A stretch of 64,000 nucleotides of DNA from Fistulifera solaris (taxonomy: Eukaryota > Bacillariophyta > Bacillariophyceae > Naviculales > Stauroneidaceae). The position numbers and the translations under genes are program-made. The DNA is taken from positions 310,001 through 374,000 of the forward strand of contig AP026134.1 of NCBI GenBank assembly GCA_030295235.1. The letters are read 5' to 3'. Each line of letters starts with the position of its first letter. Position 1 is the first letter of the stretch. The notes below the pieces were generated by a model. It was not told where the DNA came from. It saw only the letters and a program-made list of their open reading frames with translations, and searched no databases. Shown here one piece after another: positions 24,132 to 36,454 of this stretch.

Positions 24132-27100
24132 CACCCTCACCTCGAATCGCAGAGTCGGGAACGGATATAGCAACATCCTGATGAGGAGAGATGGCTTCGT
24201 AATAAGACGTAGATGAATTGTCTTGAAGATACATTGGACGCATTGTGCGATGATGGGAAGTAGCATGATGCTTAGTGAAGTAATCCGCTTTGTTTCCAGC
24301 GCCAGCCTTCCAGTACACATGAAATTGACCTTGGCGAACACGGTCGCTGAATCCAATAGAATCGCATATCCATAGCCTTGGAGCGCTTTTGTTTGACTTT
24401 GTCATTGACAATGCCCGCAGCAGTGCTGTTGTCAGTTTGGATTGGAGTGGCAGGTTGGGGATGGCCCATTTCCTCCAAAGCGACACGTAAAGGACATGCA
24501 TTTTGGCGATTGAGAAATAACGCACCAAGTTCGGCTTCGGCTGCACTTGATACCACATGTTTCATGATTTGACAATAAACGGTGATGGCCATTGATGGGA
24601 GGAGAAGTCGGATCAGGAAGTTTGGTGGGATCGGAACTCAAAAAATAATAACCAGCCGCACGGGACCTCGCCCGGACACACTGAGATAAGAAGCATCGCT
24701 GTCGATCCACAATACCATGTCACTTGCCCGATAGCGAACAACGCCAGATGGGTGAGATGCACAATAATTTAGTAACTGCGTTAACGTCTCCATGGTCTTC
24801 ATTGTAGGCTGGGCTTGACACGCTGCAATGGAACCCAACGCCGGTAACATTGTGCAGTCGATGGCCCGAGCATAATATAATAGAACGCCAAGGATTTGTT
24901 GCAACAAATTAATGTTCTTGGCATCCAAGTAAGGCGTGTTGTCAGGGGCTTCTGCATACTGCGTTTTGGCCCCGTCGTAGGCTGCTGCCACGGGTGGGGC
25001 GAATCCTCGGGGCGGCCGGTTGGCGTGGGGTGTTGAAAACGAGTCAAGGCTCGTTCGATGTACCCAGGCATGGACAAGTCGACAGTGCGGTTGTTGTAAT
25101 CCCAATCAAGATTCAAGCCGACGTACCGAGAACCAGACCAATCTTCGGATAACCGATAACCAGTGTCGCTGAAGAGTTTGAAGGAGCCGATGGACATCGC
25201 GATCATCCGTGTATTTGACGGCAAAGTCATCCACAACTAAGGTGAAGGTTAGATCCGAACGGGAATCACGCCACAAGCCATGAGTATGTGGGACTGGATG
25301 ATACCCATGAGGAGCTAAGCGGGCAATAAGTTGATCGTTAGCCAATTTGCCGGCTTGGGGAAGTCCATACATGCCTTTGCTGACTGCAGCATACACGAAT
25401 CCATTGTGTATCAGTGGTTCCAGATTGTAGTGATCGATGATGTGCTGGGACAAAATGCTAACGGGAATGCGAATGTATTCCAAATTGCCCAAGATGGTTC
25501 CCAAATAATAGTCTTTGAGGTCCAAAGTCATCATTTTAGCCCCGGGTGTGGACAAGACACTATTGAAAAACAACTTGGCGGTTTCCAGCGCGGCGGTTTT
25601 GGTAGATTTGTCTCCGGCAAAATATATTTGATCGCCACCAATACACCAACGGACGCGGAAAGGATTTTCTTTTTCCGGACGGTAAGCACACACCACGAAC
25701 GTACGCTGCACGCATACCTTTGGGGATATCCTTGATGGAGATAAAATGAATAGTGTTGGACCCCCGGAATATGGCGGAAGCCTTGGGCTAAACGGTGAAC
25801 CTCTTCGTCGTTGCCGTTGACCCATTGTGGACCATCAGACGACCGACTTAGCTCAGGAAACTCAGCGACCTTGCCAGTGTCCGGGTTGAGCGCATTGCCA
25901 TGTAAAGCGTGATGAAGAAAAGATGAATCAACATCGGGTGGGCCAAGGAGAGTGGCAGAAGCTGCAAGTTCAACGGTCTTATTGGCTCGAGTGCCGTGAT
26001 GATGTTGGGGGCGCCTGACGGTGATTGCGATGAGGTTTGGTCTTCGTCTTGTGGCGTGGGCGACGACGGGTTACCGTTTTGAAGGGAGTGTCAACCGACC
26101 GGAAGTGTTGGGGCGATGCGGCAGGGTCAACTGGGACATCCGGGGGCGAAAGTAACGGATTTGCGACGGGGTGCTGGTGGAGGCATGCTGGGTGGTGAGC
26201 ACGGCGGAGACGGCCGAAACAGGGACCACAGAGGGGGGCTCCCGATAAGGCGTCGACCAGAGTTTTTAATTCGGCAACGTGGCTATCGGTGGTAACTGGA
26301 AGAGGGGAAGTGATGGATGTAGTGCGCAACGCCCTGAGTGACATCGCGGGAGGCCGGCCAAAAGAAGATCGGAAGCCGAAGGCGGTGGGCATGGTGACGT
26401 GTTCCGGGAACCATTCCAAGGTGTCGGTAATGCGTTCCATTTTGGTATCCCATATCCAGACGCTGAAAACACCGATATGACTCGAGTGCAGGCCCAAGAT
26501 ACCAGCCCTCGACAGCATGTGGCGCCCAAGTGGTACGTTGTCCTGGCTTTTCGTGAACCAATACCTTGGTGCCTGGGGGCCCAATTGGGGTTCGATCGAA
26601 ATTGAATGCACCATAGACTTGGGCATAAGCTGAAAGTTTATGATTGATTCGAGAAGTGCGAAGAAGGTTGAGGGTAAGTAGCGCCTGGGGCAATAACCGA
26701 TCCCAAAGATGAATGGGGAAGTTGCGGTCTGTGCTGCACAATCCCGCAATGAAATGATTTTGAAAAGTGCGGATGGCACGTTCGAGGCGTTGCGGCGATG
26801 CACATGAGGCGGCGTAAGTTGAAAATCAATGCCAGCGTCCGCCATGAACTCTTTCAATGAAAGGTCACATTCGTTGTCCAAGCGATGTAAACGGGGCTTA
26901 AGACCGGCACGGCATAAGGTAGCGTGGACGGTTTTGAAAGCTGTTAAGATATCCGAAGCTTTGCGACTGGCGATGGGCTCAGCGAAGATGCAGTTGCTGT
27001 CATAATCATACATGACGAACAGATAGTTGTTACCGGTGCTGGAGAGGGCCGGAAAACGTCCGGTTTGGTCGCTATATGTCTGGCCAGTGGGCTGGATTAT

Positions 27101-29517
27101 GCCGGCATAACAATGGTGAGAGCGCTCCGCGTCCGGTTCCGGGAGGGGGAAAAGCGTCATCGAGCACGGCTGCCTCATTATCTGCAGGGGCGGACAAAAT
27201 ACCAGGGCTTAGTGGAGCGAAGGTTTTTTCGCGAATTTGGTCCATATGTCCCTTAGCTGTGGCAACAGAGATGGGCGGATGCCGACGAAGCGCGTCGCGC
27301 GAAAGACCAGGGAAATGAGGCAATAAATCGCGTTGGAGAGCAACATCCAAAGTGGATAATGCCGGAGAAAAGAGTGCCGCATGTGCAAACGCCACCAAAG
27401 AGGCGGGAGTGGTGATGGAAACGCTGGCGTTAGCCGACTCGGAAAGCGAAGCCGAGTCAACCGGAACTGGAGTCACGGGTGACGTGTCAGCACCCTCAGA
27501 CACCGCCAAAGATAGGGACGGTGACGAGGCACCCTCAGACATGGGGGCAGATGAAACGTTGGGACACCGCTCACACACAGACAGAAACGGGCGACCATCA
27601 CATGGCGTAGGGTGCGACACACCCTCAGACACCGCCACAGGGGACAGAGCAGAGGAGCACGGCACATCCACCGACACCGCCAAAGCATCGGTCAGCGGAG
27701 ACGGGGATGGGTCCCCCACAGACACCGCCAGGGTGTTAAGGGCAACGGCGGTGCACGGGCGCACCCCTCAGACGTCGGGAAGGGGAGGAAAGAGGCAACG
27801 TCCACAATTTAGTGATGGGGCGAGCGCAAGCCAGACAAGATAACTGCATTGTTGTAATAGACATGAATAGCCTGCGCGAGTGAATTCGACATGACAGCCG
27901 GCATCGCATAACTGCCCAATAGACAATAGTGGTTTCGTGTGCAGATCGGGGGACAATGTGGGCCCGCCGAGCAGAGAGTGGCAAACCTGGTAACGAAAGG
28001 ATTGCATCATGAGTGGAATGCATGAGCGTACCATTGGGATTGGCAATGGTGATGGGGTTGGCTGTTGGCAAGCATGATTCGACAGGTGTGTCAATGGGCA
28101 AAAAGTGACTGGTGCACCCGGAATCGGCAATGCCATCAGTAACAGGGGGAAACGAGGGCGGGAGGACCTACAGTAGAAACATTAAAGGCAGACTCAGATG
28201 GTTTAGTATCTTTATCGTTCTTTGTAATGTGTACCGTAGGCTTCCCCCATCCCTCATGCTTGAGCAGTAGGAGCAACCGGCGTGGGGAGAAGCCCGGCGG
28301 CCACCGATGTTGATCTTGTTGCTGCCCTTGGTATGCTTGGCGGACTTGAGTGTGGCAGAGTGAATGTGTCCGTCCGCAGGGTGGTTGCATGTCTTGCTGG
28401 TATGTTCGGCGTTCATGCCAAGGCCATGCGTCCAACAATAATACATGCGGAATCCGCCTTCAGCGACCACTTCGTACGGATTCGTAGGTGCGGGAACCGT
28501 GGCACTGGCAGCGGCTAACTGGGGAACAACCGCAGGTGCCGGTGAGACCCCAGGAGGGATCACACTACCGGCCGAATTGGCATGATGATACCCAGCGACG
28601 GAGGTGGTAAGATGTTCCTGGAGGGCCTCATGTTCCTCAGTAAAGTAGTTCATGAAGTTGTCATATGTCTTCTCCGCGGCCGGCAGCCAAGCGTCGCAAG
28701 CGGACTGAAGAGTGCCGTGACCTGCAGTTTGAAAGAGAAGAAGGGTTTGATCCATCACGAGACGATCAGACAAAGGCTCCTCCGCAGCAATGGCGAAATC
28801 CCGGATCTCGACATGACGATTCCACAATGCCTGAATAGGCTGATTCGGTGTCCAAGCGGAGGCGAGACTGAGTCGATTGGCTTCAATCTCGGCTGCAGTG
28901 ATCTTGGTAAACTTATCTTTCAAATAGACTACCATCGCGTAGGCCGACACCCGCCCTGTTTCCAAATTGACACGGCCCAATCCAATCTCGGTGCCACGAA
29001 GAGACATCATGTAAATGGGATCGACGGCGGCGATGATTTGTTGGCGGAGCAGCTGATGGACGTACTCCTGGCGCAAGTAATCTTCAATCGCCGTGTCGTA
29101 GGCGATTAGCATCTGCACGCTGTGCACTTGTGGCATTGGCAGGGTAGGGGACAAGGGTGCCCGGATGGGTGAGAGGTTGAAAATCATGCCCGGTGAGTTC
29201 GCGAAACTCCTCACCAGAAAGGAGAAGACCGACATGGCCATGAGTGCCGCCCCAATGCGTAGACGGGACGGACAAAGCGTTGGCGATGACCTCGCTGTAT
29301 AAGCGATCGACGGTGGCGTAGGATGGTTTGCCCTTGATGGGAGTGAGATGCTCGTGTGGCACTCGAATGGAGGCAGATGAAAAGTCAGTCATGGTGATGA
29401 CACGGAGAGCACGCTTGTGCGGGATAAGAGAATGCGACGATGGCACCGGTGATAGCGACGCTGGCTAACCGAGAGAATACACTGAACGTGATGATAAGAA
29501 CGGGAATTCAGTAGAAC

Positions 29518-29691
29518 TGTTGATATCTATAAAATCAAAGTCAGCAACAAAAGTGTTCTACGAATTAATGAGCATAATGTTACTCGATTGCGAAGGAAGC
29601 GAAGGAAGTGAAGTCCTGGATTCGAGGATATCTGGGATTGCCTGAGGCGCGTCACTTATGGGTGTCGCAGTGGCTACAGGCATAATCAATA
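29518..29691 (-). repeat. 5' LTR of the copia element
   Basis: 174-base terminal repeat, near-identical to the copy at 23959-24131. As the element is in minus orientation, this copy is upstream and would contain its promoter. Confidence 0.9.
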
Positions 29692-29696
29692 GACGG
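29692..29696. repeat. Target-site duplication, right (GACGG)
   Basis: Exact copy of the GACGG at 23954-23958, immediately after the right LTR. Confidence 0.85.
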
Positions 29697-30008
29697 ATGA
29701 TGATGCAAGAAAACGGACGAGAAAAAATCGCGAGGATGAGTCATGTACCATCGTACCGGTTTTGTAATTACAAAATACCAACTACTGTTTGAGTACGATC
29801 AGACATCTAAGCTTATTCTACATGTCCGCGTATTATCAACAACTAATCACTCCCAACTTCAGGTCTAAATACAAGGTACTCCGAGTAACTCGATTCTCAA
29901 TATTGACATCATATGACGGGAAACCGATTGCTCTGATCACGGAGTCAACCATTAAAGATCAATTTCTATCGCTAAAAGAGATGTTTCTATTGACTCCGTC
30001 GACATTAT
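29697..30008. other. Intergenic stretch
   Basis: 312 bases between the retrotransposon and the 3' end of the dehydrogenase gene. An 85-codon plus-strand open frame is present but has no recognisable features. No other signal was seen. Confidence 0.35.
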
Positions 30009-30969
30009 TTACCACGGAATTTCTAGTCCATCCTCGCAATTTCTGAATTTGCCCGATTTTTCCATGGTGAGCTGGATCGTTTCGTAGAGAACACGTTTGG
30101 CTCCGACCGGAGGATCCACCGCGCCTTCCGACTCCCAGGTATCCTTTAGTTCCAAAGTCATTTCCGTCTTTTGAAAACCAGGATGGAAAATACCAACCGC
30201 AATTCCCCGATTCTTGACTTCATTCGCCAACAAGACAGACAACATGTTGGCACTCGCTTTCGACATCTACATCATAATAATGAGTTTCGGATTGGTGTGG
30301 CTTTAACGTGACACAATCTTCGACTTACATGGTGCCCATAATTGCCGCCATTGGGAGACTGAACCTCTCTCCAACCAATGGAGCCGGCTTGTGACGTGAT
30401 CATGATTACTTTGGAGCCTTCCTTCAACAGATCTAAGAGAGCGGAAGTAACACGAAGGTGTCCACAGGCACTTATATCGATCGTTTTAATCTGCGTGGGA
30501 AAGTCAAGACTATCTAGCTTCTCACCCTCTTTTTCAGGAACCCAACGTTGTTAATCAACTGATCGGCGAAAAGAGAAGAGCATTCGTTAATATCGTAAAC
30601 ATTTACCAAGAGCGACTAAAATTAGTGACTTACAATGTCAATGGGACCACCGTCGATGTGTTCGCTTAAACCAGCACACTTCTCATCATCCGTCACATCA
30701 ATGCCCGAAACAATCTGTCGAACACCGAGTCCTTCTAGTTCCGACGAAGACGATCTGACAATGGCAATGACTTCGGCACCAACATGAGTCAGCTCCGCGG
30801 CCAAGGCCAGGCCTAGACCCTTGTCTGCTCCGGTCACCGCGACGCGTTGGCCCTTGAGGGAAGAGGGATCATAGACAGTGGTAATATCCAGGTAGCGCCG
30901 GTTGTTTTCACGTTTCGCGCGGGCAAAACGAGCCTTCTGGTCAGCGATGCTGTAGCGTTCGTCTGGCAT
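30009..30969 (-). CDS. Short-chain dehydrogenase/reductase (SDR)
   Basis: NAD(P)-dependent oxidoreductase of the Rossmann-fold SDR family, about 273 residues. Start at ATG 30969. The cofactor motif TGADKGLGLA is the TGxxxGxG signature. LINNVG is the NNxG motif, MITSQAGSIG holds the catalytic Ser, and the active-site region reads GGNYGHHMSKASAN. PGFQKTEMT follows, as in many carbonyl reductases. Exons are 30969-30634, 30558-30329 and 30266-30009, with introns of 75 and 62 bases, both GTAAGT-type and phase 0. One base is missing near 30550, where the frame should read LINNVGF then PEKEGEK. The Tyr-to-Lys spacing is longer than the usual YxxxK because of an inserted His-His; this segment spans a splice junction. 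The substrate is unknown. Confidence 0.82.
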
Positions 30970-31990
30970 GACAAGTATGCAGTGCTGATAAAAATGGAGG
31001 ATAAAATGATAACCTGGTAGATTGGTTGATTTTAAAGAAGCGACAGAGATGAGCCGACTCGGTGTATGAAGAAAGGAACACTTCTCCAGTGATCGAACTA
31101 TTCTCATAATTTCATAGGATTCCGTAGGATCTCCGTTTCTCGTTCCTCCTTTCATCGAAAGAAAACGAGTTCTCTGACGCACGGATGAGAACGTCGAGAA
31201 TCATCGTTTAAAAAATGCCGATTAAGCGCCAACTTCTGCCGATGCACTATTCTGGAACAAGAGCATTGAGGTCCGTTTTTCAAGCAAATCGTTAAGAAAA
31301 CTGTTCGGAGCAAGGACAAAGACAAGAGTTGTGTTATTAGGCTTCTTGTCTATTTCATCATTATTTTGTCTGTTTCGTGTAACTGTTGTTGTTCGAACGT
31401 TGTATGACGTTAAATTCATGACTTAACCAGTCGCGACGACGTACAGCCTACATAATAATGCTATAGTAATCTTTAATGCAAAGCCTTTGGACTTGCGAGC
31501 GTTTGACCTTAACGATGGAAAACTGCATCAAAATAATGACCAAGCTAGTAAGCCGTGCGAACCATAATGAGACATTCTGTTTTCACAGATTTGTACATGG
31601 TGACGAAACTAATTGGAAAATGAATATTCACATTCAAGCTCGAAGCAACATATGTGGTTGACGAAACTGGAGGGGCAGTTCAATTCGGTGGTCGGTCGAT
31701 CTTGGCGTTCAGCGCTGTAGATGAGAGTCTTGAGACGACCGGTGGTCCCCAGACAGGAGCCCCGTTACTCACCAGGTGGATTTCATCCACTGGATCCGTT
31801 GTGTTTCTCTAACTAGTATTAGGGATTCAGTTCTCTCGCAGAGATGGATAGGACGTAGCATTAGTGAATTCTAGCCTTTTTTCGAAGCATTTCCTTTTAG
31901 GCGATTGATGCTAAAGCCAAATAATTGATGAAAGACTGGTCGACCAACACAAGAAGATAATAAAATTGTTAAAAGCTCCTTGCAAACTCA
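30970..31990. other. Intergenic stretch
   Basis: 1021 bases between the dehydrogenase start and the 3' end of the acetyl-CoA synthetase gene. An open frame upstream of 30969 has no usable ATG better than the chosen start. A small hairpin (GTGGA-TTTCA-TCCAC) lies at about 31775-31789. No RNA gene was identified. Confidence 0.35.
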
Positions 31991-34192
31991 TTACTTGTTA
32001 AAACTTGCAACCTTTTCGATCAATACATCCACAATAGAAGGGTCAGCAAGCGTGCTGGTGTCGCCTAAACTGTCAACTTCATGACAAACAATCTTGCGTA
32101 GGATACGTCTCATAATCTTTCCAGATCTCGTCATAGGCAAGGAGGGCGTCACCAATATCATGTCCGGCGATGCGAAACCACCAATTTCCTTTCGAACCAA
32201 ATTCTTCAACTCATTGACCAACGCCTCAGACTCAGATTGTCCTTCGACCAGCATGACGAATGCCGCAATGCTTTGTCCCTTGATTTCATGCGGCTGCCCA
32301 ACAACCGCAGCCTGCGCGACGGCTCCGTGAGCCACCAAAGCGCTCTCTACTTCCGCGGTTCCGATGCGATGACCAGAAACGTTGAGAACGTCATCGACAC
32401 GGCCAATAATCCAATGGTATCCATCTTGATCCAAAATGACTGAATCGCCTGTGAAATAATATCCCTTATAAACGTGGAGGTAAGTCTTTAGATAGCGTTG
32501 GTGAGCATTGATGCACGTGCGGGCCATTCCAGGCCATGGTTTCGAAATGGCCAGAACTCCTTCATAGTGACCTTTTTCATCCGGTTCTGTGACGGGCGTC
32601 CCAGCTAAAGGATCCAATACGGCGGTTGCGATACCATAACTCGGCAACGTACAACTACCAGGTTTCATCGGCGTAATACCGGGGAAATTGGTAACGACAT
32701 GTCCTCCGGTCTCCGTCTGCAACGAACGATCAGTATGATGAAAGTAGGTCCACTGCTACAGTGCTCAAACCGCTCGTACGTACCTGCCAATAAGTGTCAA
32801 CAACCGTGCATTTGCTTTTACCCACAACCTCAAAATACCAACGAAAGGCTTCCGGATTGATGGGTTCTCCGACCGACCCAAGAACTCGAACAGTCGAAGT
32901 ATCATATTTGGTGGGGTACTCATCACCGTATCGCATCAACAGGCGAATGGCGGTAGGAGCCGTGTAAAATTGGGTGATTTTGTGACGCTGCACCATATCC
33001 CAGTACCGACCCGGATCCGGGTAGACCGGTGTCGATTCAAAGAGGAATGTGGTCGAGCCATTGAGCAACGGACCATAAACGACGTACGTATGACCCGTAA
33101 TCCATCCACAGTCCGCGACGCACGCAAACAAATCACCTTCTCTCAAATCGAACGTATTTTGGGTGGTGAATGCCGCATACAACGCATATCCTCCCGATGT
33201 GTGCATCAATCCTTTGGGTTTTCCGGTAGAACCAGCTGTTCCAGTGATGCAATTCAGAAAAATGAAGGATTACAAACACATTACTTCGAGTCGAGCACTT
33301 ACACGTATAGAGCAAGAACAAACCATCTTCGGAATCCATGGTTTCCGGAGGACAGTAGGGCCGCTGTTCCGCCACCAACTCGTCCATGCGCACATCCTTG
33401 GGCATCCGTTCGTACGGTAGTTCACTCTCGGGATGGTAAAAGCGCTCAAATACGAGGACTTTTTCTAACAATTCTTCACAATCTAACTTTTCCCGCGCCG
33501 CGTTGGCAATGTCCTTGAGAGGAATGGATTTTCCGCCGCGTCGTCCTTGATCCGCGGTAATCAAAAATTTGGAAGCCGCCGCCGAAATGCGTTGCGCCAA
33601 AGCTTCGGCGGAAAATCCGGCAAAGACGACCGAATGCAAGGCTCCAATCCTAGCACATGCTAGCATGGTCATGGCCAATTCCGGAATCATGGGCAAATAG
33701 ACCGTGACGACTTTTGGATGGACGTTGTTGTGAGCACGGCATCGAACGAGAAGGAGGCACTACAAAGAAGCGTGTACGTACCATCACCTTTCCGGACACC
33801 CGACATTTTGAGTGCATTCGCGATTTGCGAAACTTTTCGTTGCAGCTCCAAATACGTAATTTTGCGAATATCTGTCGGTTCGTCGCCTTCAAATACCATG
33901 GCCACTTGATCTCCGTTGCCATTGAGGACGTGTCGATCGACGGCGTTGTAACAAACGTTCAATTTGCCTCCCGCAAACCACGTAACATCTCCGGCATGAA
34001 AATCTCCCGCGAGACCTTGTGAGAAGGGCGTGAACCAATCCAAACGTTTCTGCGCTTCCGCCGACCAAAAAGCGGATGGATCGGCGATCGACTGGGCGTA
34101 CAATTGTTTGTAGTCGTCCAGCGACATGGCTCCTTCACCCAATGGGGCAATTTCTTTGGCAATCACATGGGGAGCCAAGCTTTTTCCGTCAT
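31991..34192 (-). CDS. ACS: Acetyl-CoA synthetase, AMP-forming
   Basis: Makes acetyl-CoA from acetate, ATP and CoA. Full ANL-superfamily enzyme of about 665 residues, the usual length. The N-terminal ACS part includes [17 protein letters not shown] and [17 protein letters not shown]. The AMP-binding P-loop is [11 protein letters not shown], assembled across an intron. DTYWQTETGGH is motif A5, YYFTGDSV the A7 region and [20 protein letters not shown] the hinge. [11 protein letters not shown] holds the catalytic Lys that is acetylated in the family. Introns are 33711-33781, 33236-33302 and 32717-32783 (71, 67 and 67 bases). The start is taken at ATG 34192 ([13 protein letters not shown]); one A is missing from the run at about 34180 between that ATG and the main frame. 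No signal or transit peptide is seen, so a cytosolic location is likely. Confidence 0.93.
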
Positions 34193-34510
34193 TTTGTTGC
34201 AGTCACTGTTGTCGAATGACAAAAGAATGGGATGTATAACTTTAGGATCAGCAACACAAAGCGAATAATGAAGGCAGCGATCGTTTCGTTGTCATGCTGT
34301 CGTCCGCCTCTGATTTTGGATTTACCGTGAACCCCCCGGGGTACTATTTTACTATCGATACTGGAATCGCGCATGTACGCGCGCATACGTCATCTCAAAA
34401 CTTCAACCGCATTCTAACCTTTTAAGAAACGTCTAGAATGTCGCAGCAGTTATCAGCAATTCGAGTTACTCTAGGTTTACAGAAGTAATAGTACCAGTAC
34501 GCATTCATTG
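34193..34510. other. Intergenic stretch
   Basis: 318 bases upstream of the acetyl-CoA synthetase start and downstream of the aldo-keto reductase stop. Probably the ACS promoter. No distinct motif was recognised. Confidence 0.35.
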
Positions 34511-35605
34511 TTACAGTATCTCGTGAGGATTCGGTAAACCCCAACCTCCATCGGGTCGATTCAAGGAATCGAGAGCCTTCATTTCAATATCCGAAAGTTC
34601 AAAATCAAATATATCACTGTTGGAGACCATGCGTGTCTCGGTATTGGTCAAATAAACAATCGAGTAGCCCAGTTGATACAAATAGCGCAAGGCAATTTGC
34701 CCACCGTCCTTTCCATACTTGGATGCTAATTCAAAGACCAAAGGCGGCATCTCTGCGTATCCTCTGCCAAAGGGAGAATACGCCTGTGGAATAATGTCGT
34801 GGGCTTGACAGTAGGAAAGAATTTTGGGATACTGCAAGGTAACACTGGCTTCAAATTGATTCACCATCGGCTGTATCCTAGCTCCATCCTCTTTTAATTG
34901 TTCCAAATGATCCGGCGAAAAATTGGAAACACCAATCGACCGCACCCAACCCTTTTCGTACGCATTCTCCAAGACTTTCCACGCCGCGCTGCGACGCTGC
35001 CGATTGTCGGCTGCGGTACCTTCATTCCATCCAGCAGGCCAATGCAATAACATCAAATCGACATAGCCCACACCCAATTCAATTAAATTGGCTTCAAATT
35101 GTTTCTGCGCTGTGGTAGTGACTTGTTCGGGCGTCATGTGGGGCATATCCGCCATTTGATTCGTCGCAAAGGTGGAGGCGGTCGCGTCCGGGTGAAAGAT
35201 TTTCGTAGTGATCCACACTTGATTTCGATTTTCCAATCGTTGTGTCCGAAGCCACTCCCCCAGGACATATCCCATGGATCGTGGCGTCCGGTATATATAA
35301 GCTGTATCAAAGGCTCGCACACCCTTTTGTAAAGCCAATTCGATCTGTCGATACCCTCGTTCGGGGAGCATGCCCCGAAACGTCGAATGAACCGTCGGAT
35401 CTTTGCCGGGAAACGCGACTAGTTGTGCCGTTCCAAGTTGTAACAGAGGCATTTCGACGCCATTGTGGAGTGTGACGGTGGGGATGGCAAGAGGAGGAGG
35501 AGGAGGAGTATCGTAGGACGAAGCACAAGCTCCTCCTTCTTCAGTGACCGCGGGGCGTACCAGCAAAGCAATGACGATGCAGCACTTTTGAAGTTGTGTT
35601 CGCAT
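34511..35605 (-). CDS. Aldo-keto reductase with signal peptide
   Basis: Intact, uninterrupted 364-residue NAD(P)H-dependent carbonyl reductase. MRTQLQKCCIVIALLVRPAV is a signal peptide, and a Pro-rich linker (PPPPPLAIPTV) follows. The core starts TLHNGVEMPLLQLGTAQL. The catalytic tetrad is visible: Asp and Tyr in FDTAYIY, Lys in VWITTKIF, His in LMLLHWPAG. GWVRSIGVSNFSPDHLEQL is the classic AKR motif. The C-terminal cofactor loop is less typical, with STVYL-like IVYLTNTETRM where many family members have a Lys/Arg phosphate clamp. The signal peptide suggests the ER, a secreted location or the outer plastid compartments. The substrate is unknown. Lack of frame problems here contrasts with most neighbours. 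Confidence 0.88.
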   Translation of the reverse strand: MRTQLQKCCIVIALLVRPAVTEEGGACASSYDTPPPPPLAIPTVTLHNGVEMPLLQLGTAQLVAFPGKDPTVHSTFRGMLPERGYRQIELALQKGVRAFDTAYIYRTPRSMGYVLGEWLRTQRLENRNQVWITTKIFHPDATASTFATNQMADMPHMTPEQVTTTAQKQFEANLIELGVGYVDLMLLHWPAGWNEGTAADNRQRRSAAWKVLENAYEKGWVRSIGVSNFSPDHLEQLKEDGARIQPMVNQFEASVTLQYPKILSYCQAHDIIPQAYSPFGRGYAEMPPLVFELASKYGKDGGQIALRYLYQLGYSIVYLTNTETRMVSNSDIFDFELSDIEMKALDSLNRPDGGWGLPNPHEIL

Positions 35606-36043
35606 AATTCAGTTTGTTTGACTTGGATGTTTTTGGTTGTTGTGATATACTACAAAAGAAGGAGGAGCTGTTTTGTTTCTGTGGATAGATCTTTTTTTCT
35701 TTGGGTCGGAAGGCGGAAGGCGGAAAATCTGTTCGCAAAAGATACCACAGACCCTTTCTGTAGACGAGAGTACAATGTAGCTCTCGGTACGACAATGATC
35801 AAGTACCGGTACCGTACCGGATACGAAACTTCTACCGCCACCGCGCGATCGGCGATCGCATCTCTCGCATACCCGAAAGGAAACAATTGCATCGTACACA
35901 ATTACTTCTAAAAGCTTTGTATATTTACTTCGTTTGTTTAGGGTACACAACGAAAAGAATACACGTTCGAACAAGCAACTGCAGCGTCAAAAGTCGAGAC
36001 GCAATCCTCCATCTTGGTGAAATCAACAGCAATCGAAACGACA
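35606..36043. other. Spacer between divergent genes
   Basis: 438 bases between the aldo-keto reductase (-) and the small membrane protein (+). Likely holds both promoters. It contains GTACCGGTACCGTACCGG (about 35802-35819), a local palindrome-rich patch. No gene was seen. Confidence 0.4.
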
Positions 36044-36454
36044 ATGCGGCGGAAGCAAAACTATGTATTCTTCTTCGTGTCCTTATTTTCTTTTTTATTT
36101 GAGACAGTGCAAGGAACCGAAATCAAATGGAAAGGGACGTCGCAGGATGGCGACCCGGCCAAAACTGCACCCAAATCACAGCGCTATTGGGACCAACACA
36201 ACATTGCGCGACCCGACTATGCCAAGACGGATGCCGAGATAGCAACGGAACGCGGTGATGCCAACTATCCAGCAATCGTCATCTTGATCTTAATATTTGT
36301 AATAAGTGCCGTCTACTTCTTTCGAATGAAACACAATGGGCAACGTCTGGGAGGAACGAATGGGATATTATCACCATTTTCGCAACGAATGGATGAAGAA
36401 CGGGCGAGGGAGGCTCGATTAGCTCGTTTTGAAAAGCAGAGCAAGAATGATTGA
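36044..36454 (+). CDS. Small type I membrane protein, unknown function
   Basis: 136 residues from ATG 36044, chosen because the hydrophobic N-terminus then forms a proper signal peptide (MRRKQNYVFFFVSLFSFLF, cleavage near VQG). An earlier in-frame codon at 36014 is not ATG. A short polar lumenal part follows (WKGTSQDGDPAKTAP, AKTDAEIATERGDANYP), then one transmembrane helix (AIVILILIFVISAVYFF). The cytosolic tail is basic and Arg/Glu-rich (RMDEERAREARLARFEKQ). A single-pass topology with a charged helical tail resembles small ER adaptor proteins, but no family is recognised. Confidence 0.6.
   Translation: MRRKQNYVFFFVSLFSFLFETVQGTEIKWKGTSQDGDPAKTAPKSQRYWDQHNIARPDYAKTDAEIATERGDANYPAIVILILIFVISAVYFFRMKHNGQRLGGTNGILSPFSQRMDEERAREARLARFEKQSKND

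Larger units (their letters stand above)
23959..29691 (-). mobile_element. Ty1/copia LTR retrotransposon (diatom CoDi-type), coding region broken
   Basis: 5733-base element in minus orientation with terminal repeats of about 173 bases and a GACGG duplication at both ends. Parts in element order: Gag (about 29390-28170), aspartic protease (about 28140-27740), a variable Ser/Pro-rich stretch (about 27750-27300), integrase with its HLDQ-like pre-domain (about 27260-26290), reverse transcriptase (about 25840-25106) and RNase H (about 25100-24130). Protease-integrase-RT-RNase H is the copia order, and the RT resembles diatom CoDi elements. A purine-rich tract adjoins the 3' LTR. The coding region is broken, in roughly eight places. 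The two LTRs are almost identical, so the insertion is recent. It lies just upstream of the CIA30 gene in the same orientation. Confidence 0.9.

Noticed and set aside
30969-31182. N-terminal extension of the SDR
   Set aside because: The longer frame begins at GTG and has no clear targeting peptide; ATG 30969 gives a normal SDR N-terminus.
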